Assembly: GCF_947503875.1 (NCBI RefSeq)
Contig: NZ_CANNFH010000005.1
Location: 310,001-374,000, forward strand
Length of the DNA stretch: 64,000 nucleotides
Source of the DNA: an uncultured Polaribacter sp.
Lineage (GTDB): Bacteria > Bacteroidota > Bacteroidia > Flavobacteriales > Flavobacteriaceae
Reading direction: 5' to 3'
Made by a program: the position numbers and the translations under genes. This document shows positions 32,792 through 40,919 of this stretch, one piece after another (the stretch's first letter is position 1; each line of letters starts with the position of its first letter). Below the pieces are notes generated by a model. The model had not been told where the DNA came from and did no database searches. It saw only the letters and a list, made by a program, of their open reading frames with translations.

Positions 32792-34690
32792 ATGAGTGAC
32801 GCTATTAAGCATGAATGTGGAATTGCATTAGTAAGATTAAAAAAACCACTTCAATTTTACAAAGATAAATATGGTTCTGCTTTTTACGGAATTAACAAAA
32901 TGTATTTGTTAATGGAAAAACAGCATAATCGTGGGCAAGATGGTGCTGGTTTTGCAAGTATAAAGTTTAATGTTGCACCTGGTACAAGATATGTAAGTAG
33001 AGTTCGTTCAAATCAATCCCAGCCCATACAAGATATTTTTGGACAAATAAATTCGCGTTTAAATGGTGTTTTAGAAGAAAACCCAGATAAAAAAAATGAT
33101 GTTGCTTGGCAAGAAGAAAACATGCCTTATATAGGGAATTTATTTTTAGGTCATGTGCGTTATGGTACGTTTGGTAAAAACAGTATAGAAAGTGTGCATC
33201 CTTTTTTAAGACAAAGTAATTGGCGCCATCAAAACTTAATTGTTGCAGGTAATTTTAATATGACTAACTCTAAACAAATGTTAGAAGAGTTGGTAGAATT
33301 AGGGCAGCATCCAAAAGAGTTTACAGATACGGTTACTGTAATGGAAAAAATTGGTCATTTTTTAGAAGATGAAGTCGCTAAATTATATCAAAAAGCAAAG
33401 AAAAAAGGATTTAGTAAGAAAAATGCTTCTCCTTTTATTGAAGAAAATTTAAGTCTTAAAAAGGTTCTAAAAAGATCTTCTAAAAATTGGGATGGTGGTT
33501 ATGCAATGGCAGGTTTAGTAGGTCATGGAGACGCTTTTGTGTTAAGAGACCCTAATGGAATTAGACCTACTTATTTTTATGAAGATGATGAAGTTGTTGT
33601 TGTAGCGTCAGAAAGACCTGTAATTCAAACTGTTTTCAATCTAAAAATAGATCAAATTCAAGAGTTAGAAAGAGGGCATGCCTTAATTATAAAGAAAAGT
33701 GGTGTAACTGCAATAAAAAAAGTTATAGAACCAAAAGAAAAAAAATCTTGTTCTTTTGAGCGTATTTATTTTTCTAGAGGTAGTGATGCAGGTATTTATG
33801 AAGAACGAAAAAATTTAGGAAAAAATGTTTTTCCTAAAATATTAAAATCGATAGATTCAGATATTTCAAATTCGGTATTTTCTTACATACCCAATACAGC
33901 AGAAACTTCTTTTTATGGAATGACAGAGGCTGCTGAAGATTTATTAAATCAGCAGAAAACGGCCAAAATTTTAGCCGGTGGTAAAAATTTATCAGCAGAA
34001 AGAGTAACCCAAATTTTATCTGAAAGACCGCGTTTTGAAAAAATTGCTATTAAAGATGCAAAACTAAGAACGTTTATTGCAGATGATAATTCTAGAGACG
34101 ATTTAGTAGAACATGTTTACGACATTACTTACGGCGTTGTAAAACCAACTGATAATTTAGTAATTATAGATGATAGTATTGTACGTGGTACTACATTAAA
34201 GAAAAGTATTATTAAAATTTTAGATCGTTTAAGTCCTAAAAAAATTGTGGTAGTTTCTTCTGCGCCACAAATTCGTTATCCAGATTGTTATGGTATAGAT
34301 ATGGCAAGAATAGATGCTTTTATAGCATTTAAAGCAGCTATAGCATTATTAAAAGATACCAAACAAGAACACATAATTACAGACGTTTACAACAAATCTA
34401 AAGCTCAGCAAAATGCAAAAGATGAAGATGTTATTAATTATGTAAAGGAAATCTATAAACCTTTTGCAGCAGAAGAAATTTCTGCCAAAATAGCAGAAAT
34501 GCTAAAAACGAAAGATATAAATGCAGATGTTGAGGTTATTTATCAATCTATAGAAGGTTTGCACAAAGCTTGTCCAGATAATTTAGGAGATTGGTATTTT
34601 ACTGGTAATTACCCAACTCCAGGAGGAATGCGAGTTGTGAATCAGGCGTTTATTAATTTTTATGAAGGTAATGATAAAAGAGCGTATTAA
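32792..34690 (+). CDS. purF: Amidophosphoribosyltransferase, long Bacteroidota form
   Basis: 632 residues against about 500 for E. coli PurF. The N-terminal glutamine amidotransferase nucleophile is Cys9 after a short propeptide (KHECGIALV), followed by HNRGQDGAGFAS and GHVRYGTFG. The phosphoribosyltransferase half has the PRPP loop LVIIDDSIVRGTTLKKS. The extra length lies partly in the glutaminase part (about residues 70-110 and 190-230) and in a C-terminal segment after the PRPP loop. It catalyses the first committed purine step, PRPP + glutamine to 5-phosphoribosylamine. Single gene between two terminators. Confidence 0.93.
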   Translation: MSDAIKHECGIALVRLKKPLQFYKDKYGSAFYGINKMYLLMEKQHNRGQDGAGFASIKFNVAPGTRYVSRVRSNQSQPIQDIFGQINSRLNGVLEENPDKKNDVAWQEENMPYIGNLFLGHVRYGTFGKNSIESVHPFLRQSNWRHQNLIVAGNFNMTNSKQMLEELVELGQHPKEFTDTVTVMEKIGHFLEDEVAKLYQKAKKKGFSKKNASPFIEENLSLKKVLKRSSKNWDGGYAMAGLVGHGDAFVLRDPNGIRPTYFYEDDEVVVVASERPVIQTVFNLKIDQIQELERGHALIIKKSGVTAIKKVIEPKEKKSCSFERIYFSRGSDAGIYEERKNLGKNVFPKILKSIDSDISNSVFSYIPNTAETSFYGMTEAAEDLLNQQKTAKILAGGKNLSAERVTQILSERPRFEKIAIKDAKLRTFIADDNSRDDLVEHVYDITYGVVKPTDNLVIIDDSIVRGTTLKKSIIKILDRLSPKKIVVVSSAPQIRYPDCYGIDMARIDAFIAFKAAIALLKDTKQEHIITDVYNKSKAQQNAKDEDVINYVKEIYKPFAAEEISAKIAEMLKTKDINADVEVIYQSIEGLHKACPDNLGDWYFTGNYPTPGGMRVVNQAFINFYEGNDKRAY

Positions 34691-34713
34691 GCAGTTTTAT
34701 ACGTGATTCAAAT

Positions 34714-34761
34714 AAAAAAAACATCTAAAAAATAATTTTTAGATGTTTTTTTTTTTTTTTT
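34714..34761 (+). terminator. Intrinsic terminator of purF
   Basis: A-rich stem AAACATCTAAAAA (34719-34731), loop ATAA, TTTTTAGATGTTT (34736-34748) and a very long T-run. Confidence 0.75.
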
Positions 34762-34912
34762 GAATATTTTATACTTTCTTTCTTTTTAAAATAACGTTGT
34801 TATAATATTTTAAAATTATGCATTTTTATGCCAAGTAAAGCCTTTCTGTAAATTTAAATATTACTATCCTTATCCTTTTTTAGATTTAAAATATGCATCT
34901 GCAAAGACAAAA

Positions 34913-34944
34913 AAAAGAGATTACTTTAACAAGTAATCTCTTTT
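34913..34944 (-). terminator. Intrinsic terminator of the OmpA-family gene
   Basis: AAAAGAGATTACTT (34913-34926) and AAGTAATCTCTTTT (34931-34944) form a perfect 14-bp stem with a 4-base loop, 22 bases after the stop of the minus-strand gene, with a T-run on that strand. Confidence 0.8.
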
Positions 34945-34965
34945 AGAATTATTGTGACTAAAAAA

Positions 34966-35811
34966 CTATTTAGCATCTTGCTCTAACAAATCAAAAAACT
35001 GATTTAATTTAGGCATAATTATAATTTTTGTTCTTCTGTTTTTAGCGCGTCCTTCGACAGAATCATTTCCAGCTAAAGGTATATATTGACTTCTACCAGC
35101 AGCTATTAAACGCTCTGGCTTTACAGCATACTTATATTGTAAAATTCTAGTTATAGAAGTTGCTCTTAATGCAGATAAATCCCAATTATCTTGTATTAAA
35201 TCTCTTTTAATTGGAGTAGCATCTGTATGGCCTTCAATCATAACTTCCATTTGTGGTTGATCGTTTACAACTTTTGCTATCTTTTCTAAAACTGTATATG
35301 CACCTTCAGTTACGTTGTAGCTTCCACTTTTAAATAGCAACTTATCCGAAATAGAGATAAAAACTACAGTTTTTTCTACATTTACCTCAATATCTTTATC
35401 TTGTATACCATCTGTTAAATTTCTTGTTAAGTGATATTTTATAGCTAAATTTAAAGAGTCTTTTTGCGTCATGGCTTTTCTAACCCCATTAATATACTTG
35501 TCTTTCTCACTTAATTGAGAAATTACATTTTTAATGTTATTAGAAGAAGATTGTGTTAAAACAGTTAAATTTTCTACTTGTTTTAGGGCTACTTTTTTAT
35601 CTTCTTGTAAATATTTTACTTGTTCAGATAAGGCAAAAGCTTTTGCAGATTCTTTTTCATTTTCAATTAAACATTTTTGCAGATTAGTTTTAACTGCTAA
35701 AAGTTCATTTTCTGTTTTAGACTTTGCTTCTTGTAAGGCTACAAACTCTTTTTTAGAAACACAAGAGGTTACTAAAATTCCTGATAATAGTATTAACGAT
35801 ATTTTTTTCAT
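34966..35811 (-). CDS. OmpA-family lipoprotein with coiled coil
   Basis: 281 residues. Lipoprotein signal (LLSGILVTSC, Cys16), a long heptad-type coiled coil (residues 20-115: ALQEAKSKTENELLAVKTNLQK...), then an OmpA/MotB peptidoglycan-binding domain (about 160-265) with MEVMIEGHTDATPI, NWDLSALRATSITRILQ and GRAKNRRTKIIIMP; the Asp and Arg that bind diaminopimelate are present. It should tether the outer membrane to peptidoglycan. A minus-strand -7 box TAAATTTG (35850-35843) predicts an ordinary leader of about 25 bases. Divergent from apbE. Confidence 0.88.
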   Translation of the reverse strand: MKKISLILLSGILVTSCVSKKEFVALQEAKSKTENELLAVKTNLQKCLIENEKESAKAFALSEQVKYLQEDKKVALKQVENLTVLTQSSSNNIKNVISQLSEKDKYINGVRKAMTQKDSLNLAIKYHLTRNLTDGIQDKDIEVNVEKTVVFISISDKLLFKSGSYNVTEGAYTVLEKIAKVVNDQPQMEVMIEGHTDATPIKRDLIQDNWDLSALRATSITRILQYKYAVKPERLIAAGRSQYIPLAGNDSVEGRAKNRRTKIIIMPKLNQFFDLLEQDAK

Positions 35812-35842
35812 TGTTATCTACTTCTAACTTTAATGTGAATTA

Positions 35843-35850
35843 CAAATTTA
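35843..35850 (-). promoter_or_regulatory. -7 promoter element TAAATTTG of the OmpA gene
   Basis: An exact TAnnTTTG match on the minus strand, 31 bases before the ATG at 35811. Confidence 0.45.
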
Positions 35851-35886
35851 ATAAATTAGCCGAATTAAAATAAGATTTGTTTATTT

Positions 35887-35914
35887 TTTGTGAAATTTTT
35901 ATGCACTATTTTTG
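35887..35914 (+). promoter_or_regulatory. apbE promoter: TTTG (-33) and TATTTTTG (-7)
   Basis: TTTG at 35887-35890 and TAttTTTG at 35907-35914, 16 bases apart, the best two-box match to the Bacteroidota consensus in the window. The predicted leader is about 13 bases. Confidence 0.6.
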
Positions 35915-35933
35915 TATTCTCTAACAATTTTTT

Positions 35934-36926
35934 ATGAAACATCTTAAATACATCCATTTATTGCTATTTATTTTAATTTTATGTGCTTGCAAAGAACAGA
36001 AGGTTTCAAAAGATTATACTTTAAAAGGCTTTGTCTTTGGTACTACGTACAAGATTATTTATTTAGATGGAAAACAGAATTATCAAAAAGATATCGATCG
36101 TTTATTTCAAGATATTAACAATTCACTATCTACTTACATATCAACTTCAGATATTTCTAAAATAAATGCAGGAGATACCTCTGTAATTGTAGATGAATAT
36201 TTTGTTGAGGTATTTAAAAAATCTAAAAGAATTTTTAAAGAAACAAATGGTTATTTTGATCCTACAGTGGGCAATTTAGTTAATGCTTATGGTTTTGGGC
36301 CAAAGAATGAAGAAAACAATCTTTCACAAGAGCAAATTGAAAAAGAAATGAAGTTTGTGGGATTAAACAATGTAGCCCTACAAAATAATAAAATTGTAAA
36401 AAAGTATCCAGAAGTTTATTTAGACTTTAACTCCATTGCAAAAGGGTATGCTTTAGATGTAATTGCACGTTTTTTAGAAAAGAATAAGGTTGTAAATTTT
36501 TTAGTAGAAATTGGTGGAGAAATTAGAACCAAAGGCACTAAAAAAGAAAACAAACCATGGGTAATTAAATTAATAGACCCAGTAAAGTCTGCAACAAATA
36601 ACGGATTTAAAAAAATAAACCTCTCTAATAAAGCCATGGCTACTTCTGGAAATTATAGAAAATTTAGAATTCTTGATGACGGCACAAAGTATGTGCATAC
36701 CATTAATCCTAAAACTGGCTATGCATTGCAGAGCAATTTATTAAGTGCATCTATTATTGGAGGTTTGGATTGTGCAGATTTAGATGCCTATGCAACTGCA
36801 TTTATGGCTATGGGCTTACAATCTTCAATAGAATTTTTACAAAAACACCCAGAAATTCAGGCAATTTTAATTTATACAAATAATGAGGGTGATTTATTAG
36901 AATTTACTAATTATACCTATAATTAG
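35934..36926 (+). CDS. apbE: FAD:protein FMN transferase
   Basis: 330 residues with a lipoprotein signal (LFILILCAC, Cys19). ApbE motifs: FVFGTTYKI, FDPTVGNLVNAYGFG (start of FAD site), LDFNSIAKGYALDVIARFL (catalytic core), EIGGEIRTKG and TSGNYRKF, with late DLDAYATAFMAMG. The enzyme attaches FMN by a phosphoester bond to a Thr/Ser of exported proteins such as NqrB/NqrC and RnfG, and acts in the periplasm. Target proteins are not in the window. The next gene starts 73 bases on. Confidence 0.93.
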   Translation: MKHLKYIHLLLFILILCACKEQKVSKDYTLKGFVFGTTYKIIYLDGKQNYQKDIDRLFQDINNSLSTYISTSDISKINAGDTSVIVDEYFVEVFKKSKRIFKETNGYFDPTVGNLVNAYGFGPKNEENNLSQEQIEKEMKFVGLNNVALQNNKIVKKYPEVYLDFNSIAKGYALDVIARFLEKNKVVNFLVEIGGEIRTKGTKKENKPWVIKLIDPVKSATNNGFKKINLSNKAMATSGNYRKFRILDDGTKYVHTINPKTGYALQSNLLSASIIGGLDCADLDAYATAFMAMGLQSSIEFLQKHPEIQAILIYTNNEGDLLEFTNYTYN

Positions 36927-36999
36927 GTAGGTTTTTAATAGGTCTAAAAAATATTTTTTCATTATCTTGCCAATCAAACAGTTAACTGTAAAATCTACT

Positions 37000-38310
37000 A
37001 TGAAAAAAATATTGTTAATTATTGGTATTTTATCTTTAACACCTATTTTAGCGCAGTCAAATGCAGATTTTGCTAGAGTTTATCTAAAAAGGGCTAGAAT
37101 TTCTGCAGCAGAAATTGATTTTAAAGGAGCTCGTGTTTCCTTTGAAAAAGCAATGACTTATATGGATGCTATAAAAGATAAAGAAGTTGCCTCTTTGGGT
37201 GCCACAATTTATTTTGATGAATTTGATAAACAAAAAACAGAAGAGTTACAATTAGATTTTTTAAATAAAGCGCTTTACTACTCTAAGCAATACTTTTTGT
37301 TGGATAAAAATAATAGAACAGAAGTGTTTTCAGAAAATTTAGACATGCAGCTGTCTATTATAGATGCCATTAAAGAAGTTGAAAAAAAAATAACTAAAAA
37401 AGAATTAGAACGAATTAGAAAGGAAAAAGAATTAAAAAAAATAGATTCTTTAAAAACTATTTGGAATAATAAGTCAAAAGCTTTGTCCATAGTTGCAGAT
37501 ACCATTTATAGCTTTAATTCTAAGAACTTTGCGCTCTTTACATTTAATGGTAATTATGGAATTGTAAATGATAGAGCAGAGGTTATTGTAAAAGCTGAAG
37601 AATATGGTTTTGGTGTAAGTTACGATGGTTATATTGTGCTGCAAAACACAGAAACGAGACCAACAAAAATCTATTATTTAAATACGACTAATGGATCTGG
37701 AAATACTTTACCACCGCCTTCTGATATTAATCCACTTTCTACACACTATGGTAAAGTAATGTTGCCTAGGGCAAATGGTAGATTAGTTACTTATCTTAAT
37801 AATTCTTATGAACCTTTAGTATTTGATTTAGTGCAACATAAGGTAGTTAGACTTGCAAATTTAGAAGATGTTTTAAAAGCTTTGAAAAAGAATGATAGAA
37901 TTAAGAAATACAATAATGATGGTGAAATTAAATTGGGTAAAGATTGGTATTTTTTTGGTGGTCATTTAGGAGGTGGTGTGCATCCAATTTACGCTAAAGG
38001 AAACTATAAAGTACATGGTTATTTGTTTTCTATTGATGGCACTATGCTTTTAGCATCAACTAATTTAGAATATATTGGAGCTTTTCACGAAAATAAATTA
38101 CAAGCTTTTAAAGATGATACTGTTTGTTGGATTAACCAAAATGGAACAGAAATTAATGAACCTGTAGACCCGTTTAAAGTGTATGAAGGTAACTCTAAAA
38201 TTGTAAAGTTAGAAGATGGAGTTTACCAGATTTTTAATGAAGGTAAGATTATTAAAGGTGAAGAAGAACTAGAAAAAATGGCTGACTTTCTTAGAAAGTT
38301 TCAAAAGTAA
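37000..38310 (+). CDS. Secreted protein of unknown function with WG-like repeats
   Basis: 436 residues from the ATG at 37000, where a signal peptide starts (MKKILLIIGILSLTPILAQ); an in-frame ATG at 36967 would add 11 residues before it. The N-terminal part (20-165) is helical and repeats like a TPR (YLKRARISAAEIDFKGARVSFEKAMTYM), with a charged coiled coil (EVEKKITKKELERIRKEKELKKID). The C-terminal part has beta hairpins of WG/KWG type (LFTFNGNYGIVNDRAEVIV, VCWINQNGTEI, VYQIFNEGKIIKG). No known function. Convergent with the methyltransferase gene, one base between the stops. Confidence 0.7.
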   Translation: MKKILLIIGILSLTPILAQSNADFARVYLKRARISAAEIDFKGARVSFEKAMTYMDAIKDKEVASLGATIYFDEFDKQKTEELQLDFLNKALYYSKQYFLLDKNNRTEVFSENLDMQLSIIDAIKEVEKKITKKELERIRKEKELKKIDSLKTIWNNKSKALSIVADTIYSFNSKNFALFTFNGNYGIVNDRAEVIVKAEEYGFGVSYDGYIVLQNTETRPTKIYYLNTTNGSGNTLPPPSDINPLSTHYGKVMLPRANGRLVTYLNNSYEPLVFDLVQHKVVRLANLEDVLKALKKNDRIKKYNNDGEIKLGKDWYFFGGHLGGGVHPIYAKGNYKVHGYLFSIDGTMLLASTNLEYIGAFHENKLQAFKDDTVCWINQNGTEINEPVDPFKVYEGNSKIVKLEDGVYQIFNEGKIIKGEEELEKMADFLRKFQK

Positions 38311-38311
38311 A

Positions 38312-39079
38312 TTATTTATAACAAACAGGAAGAATCTCATTTTTCATCAAACAAAATCGTTCTAGTTTTTCTGGAGCGATTTTTTTTGTATAATCCACCT
38401 CATCTACTTTAAAACCAATTTGCCTTAATTTATCAAAGTAATCTCTTCCATACACTCTAACATGGTCATATTGCCCAAATATTTTAGTACGTTCTTTTTT
38501 ATCTACAATAGAATGATCTTCAAAGGTTAGTGCTCTAGCTAAATCTTGCGGAATTTGGAAAATACCAAAACCGCCTTTTTTTAATACCCTAAAAAGCTCT
38601 TGCATTGCCTTAGTGTCGTCTTTAATGTGTTCTAAAACGTGGTTGCAAAAAACAACATCAAAAGAATTATCTTTAAAAGGTAAATCACAAATATCTGCTT
38701 TTACATCTGCAATAGGAGATTCTATATCTGATGTTGTATACTCTAAGTTTTTTTGTTTTTTAAACAGATCTAAAAAGCATTGTTCTGGTGCAATATGTAA
38801 TACTTTTATTTTTTCTGTTGAAGTAAAAAAATCGGTTTCATCTTGCAAAAAAAGCCACATTAAGCGATGTCTTTCTAAAGATAGAGTAGAAGGTGATAGT
38901 GCATTTTCTCTTTGTTTGCTGTAGCCATAAGGTAAAAACTTTTTAAAAGATTTACCATCTATGGGATCTGTAAAATTGTCTCCTTTTAAATACCAAGTTA
39001 TCAATGGTTTTATCCAGTAACTTGCTTTTATAAGTAAAGGTCTTGGTATGGTGTTTAAGACAGATTTAAATAGAGACAT
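38312..39079 (-). CDS. Class I SAM-dependent methyltransferase
   Basis: 255 residues. The Rossmann methyltransferase core is seen at about residues 90-200: VLHIAPEQCFLDLF (motif I variant), DICDLPFKDNSFDVVFCNHVLEHIKDD (motifs II-III) and VLKKGGFGIFQIP (post-III). It belongs to the Methyltransf_11 type. The substrate is unknown; the helical N-terminal 70 residues are not recognised. A 38-base gap separates it from map upstream, on the same strand. Confidence 0.85.
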   Translation of the reverse strand: MSLFKSVLNTIPRPLLIKASYWIKPLITWYLKGDNFTDPIDGKSFKKFLPYGYSKQRENALSPSTLSLERHRLMWLFLQDETDFFTSTEKIKVLHIAPEQCFLDLFKKQKNLEYTTSDIESPIADVKADICDLPFKDNSFDVVFCNHVLEHIKDDTKAMQELFRVLKKGGFGIFQIPQDLARALTFEDHSIVDKKERTKIFGQYDHVRVYGRDYFDKLRQIGFKVDEVDYTKKIAPEKLERFCLMKNEILPVCYK

Positions 39080-39117
39080 TTATAGTATACGTTATTAATA
39101 TGCAATTTAAAACTGTT

Positions 39118-39921
39118 TTATTGTCTAAATTCATCTTCTTCATTGGTAACAATACCTAATGCATCATGTACGTATTTAAAGGTAGAGAGTAATTCTGGTT
39201 TTCCGTTTAAAATAGCAACATCATGCTCAAAATGGGCAGAAGGTTTATTGTCTAGGGTAGTTATTGTCCAACCATCTGCATGTTGTCTAATTTTGTGTGT
39301 TCCTAAATTTGTCATCGGTTCAATGGCAACAACCATACCTTCTACAAACTTTTTGCCTCGTCCTCTTTTGCCATAATTAGGCATTTCTGGGTCTTCATGC
39401 ATTTCTCTTCCTAAACCATGACCTACTAATTCTCTTACAACACCATAACCATGTTCTTCGGTAAATTTTTGAATAGCAAAACCAACATCTCCTACTCTAT
39501 TACCCGTTTTAAATTCTTTTATACCCACATATAAACTTTGTCTGGTAACATCTAGTAATTTTTTGGTTTCTTCAGCAATTTCGCCAACAGCAAATGTATA
39601 GGCATGATCTCCATAAAAACCATTTTTTTTAGCACCACAATCTATAGAAATAATATCTCCTTCTTTTAAAGGTTCTTTATTAGGAATACCATGTACTACC
39701 TGCGCATTAGGACTCATGCACAATGTGTTAGGGAAATCATACAGTCCTAAAAAACCGGGTATTGCACCTTCTGCTCTAATAAAATCTTCTGCTAGTTTAT
39801 CTAAATATAAAGTAGAAACACCTGGTTTAACTTCTTTAGCAAGCATACCTAGTGTTTTAGAAACTATTAATGCACTTTCGCGCATAATTTCTATTTCTTC
39901 TTTGGTTTTTATTTTAATCAT
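39118..39921 (-). CDS. map: Type I methionyl aminopeptidase
   Basis: 267 residues from the ATG at 39921. An earlier in-frame ATG (39942) overlaps a -7 box TAACTTTG on the minus strand (39947-39940), so the short form MIKIKTKEEIEI is chosen. Metal ligands are visible: the two Asp in DCGAKKNGFYGDHAYTF, His in VGHGLGREMHEDP, Glu in VAIEPMTN and Glu in HFEHDVAI. The enzyme removes the initiator methionine from new proteins in the cytoplasm. It is upstream of the methyltransferase gene in the same direction. Confidence 0.95.
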   Translation of the reverse strand: MIKIKTKEEIEIMRESALIVSKTLGMLAKEVKPGVSTLYLDKLAEDFIRAEGAIPGFLGLYDFPNTLCMSPNAQVVHGIPNKEPLKEGDIISIDCGAKKNGFYGDHAYTFAVGEIAEETKKLLDVTRQSLYVGIKEFKTGNRVGDVGFAIQKFTEEHGYGVVRELVGHGLGREMHEDPEMPNYGKRGRGKKFVEGMVVAIEPMTNLGTHKIRQHADGWTITTLDNKPSAHFEHDVAILNGKPELLSTFKYVHDALGIVTNEEDEFRQ

Positions 39922-39939
39922 TTTAAAAAAATTGAACCA

Positions 39940-39947
39940 CAAAGTTA
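39940..39947 (-). promoter_or_regulatory. -7 promoter element TAACTTTG of map
   Basis: An exact TAnnTTTG match on the minus strand, 18 bases before the ATG at 39921; predicted leader about 12 bases. Confidence 0.5.
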
Positions 39948-39979
39948 CTATAATTTAAGCAAATGGTTAGTGCTAATTG

Positions 39980-40378
39980 TTATTTGAAAAAAGATAAAAA
40001 ACCTTTTTTTTTCTTTGGTTTAATATCATGATTTAGTAGTTGTCTGTAAACAGCTGTCCATCCAATAAAGCCGCCAATGTTTCTATCGTCAACAAAAATG
40101 TCTGCATTTATTTTTCTACTGTATTTTGGGTCAAATTCTTCTTCTGGAAAGCTTTTGTTTATAGCATAAAATTCTACACCATTTTCTTTACAAAAAGAAA
40201 CAGCTTCATCAAGTTTTTGGCCACTTCTATATGTCCATAGCACTAATCTGTATCCTTCTAAATTTAACTTGCGTAAAGTTTCAAAAGCAAATAATTGGGG
40301 TTTCCCTATTTTAGGATAAGCATCTTTTACAACAGTGCCGTCAAAATCTATTGCTACTATTAAATTATTACTTTTCAT
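39980..40378 (-). CDS. Small HAD-superfamily hydrolase
   Basis: 132 residues, single domain without cap. Motif I is VAIDFDGTVV, motif II the T in LVLWTYRSG and motif IV the Asp pair in ADIFVDDRNIGG. This is the BT0820-like HAD type known in Bacteroides. The substrate is unknown; it could be a small phosphatase. The stop of the thioredoxin-fold lipoprotein gene upstream (40379) directly precedes its ATG (40378), so the two are co-transcribed and probably coupled. Confidence 0.8.
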   Translation of the reverse strand: MKSNNLIVAIDFDGTVVKDAYPKIGKPQLFAFETLRKLNLEGYRLVLWTYRSGQKLDEAVSFCKENGVEFYAINKSFPEEEFDPKYSRKINADIFVDDRNIGGFIGWTAVYRQLLNHDIKPKKKKGFLSFFK

Positions 40379-40909
40379 TTATTTACTACTATCGTAAGCG
40401 TGTTTATAAGGTTTCCCTGAAACAATTTTTAAAATATCTTTTTCTAATGTTTCTATCGGTCTTTCTACAAAACGTCCAATTTCTGCGCCATCTTTATAAA
40501 AAATAAATGTAGGTACACGTAAAAGTTGAAAACCTTTTTCTAGTTTGTTTAGTGTTTTTTTATTTCTATTTACAGTAATTAATTCATGGTTTTTTAAGTT
40601 AAAATTGGCTGCTTCTAAGATTTTAAAAAAATGAGGAACTTCCTTTTTAGAATCTTTACACCAAGTACCCATAAAGCTTTTAATTTTAACACCTTTAAGG
40701 TTTTTTTCTATTGCAGTTATGGTAGTCTCGTCTACTTTAAAATTAGTATAACCTTTATTAAACCACACATTGTAAGGTGCTGCTTTTAAAGATTCTTTGT
40801 TAGCAACACCTACTAAATCCCCTTTTTTGTTTTTGGTAGCATTAATTACCTGCTTTGTGTTACTACAAGAGGCAAATACAATACATGATAAAATAAAATA
40901 AAATCTCAT
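40379..40909 (-). CDS. Thioredoxin-fold lipoprotein with CxxS active site
   Basis: 176 residues with a lipoprotein signal (CIVFASC, Cys15). The thioredoxin fold is visible from residue 75: IKSFMGTWCKDSKKEVPHF with Cys84 and Ser87 in place of the usual CxxC, and the cis-proline in LRVPTFIFYKDG. The second cysteine is replaced by Ser, so it should act as a monothiol (isomerase-like or mixed-disulfide-trapping) protein in the periplasm rather than as a classical oxidoreductase. It lies between gpmI (11 bases) and the HAD gene. Confidence 0.85.
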   Translation of the reverse strand: MRFYFILSCIVFASCSNTKQVINATKNKKGDLVGVANKESLKAAPYNVWFNKGYTNFKVDETTITAIEKNLKGVKIKSFMGTWCKDSKKEVPHFFKILEAANFNLKNHELITVNRNKKTLNKLEKGFQLLRVPTFIFYKDGAEIGRFVERPIETLEKDILKIVSGKPYKHAYDSSK

Positions 40910-40919
40910 TTTTTGTAAT

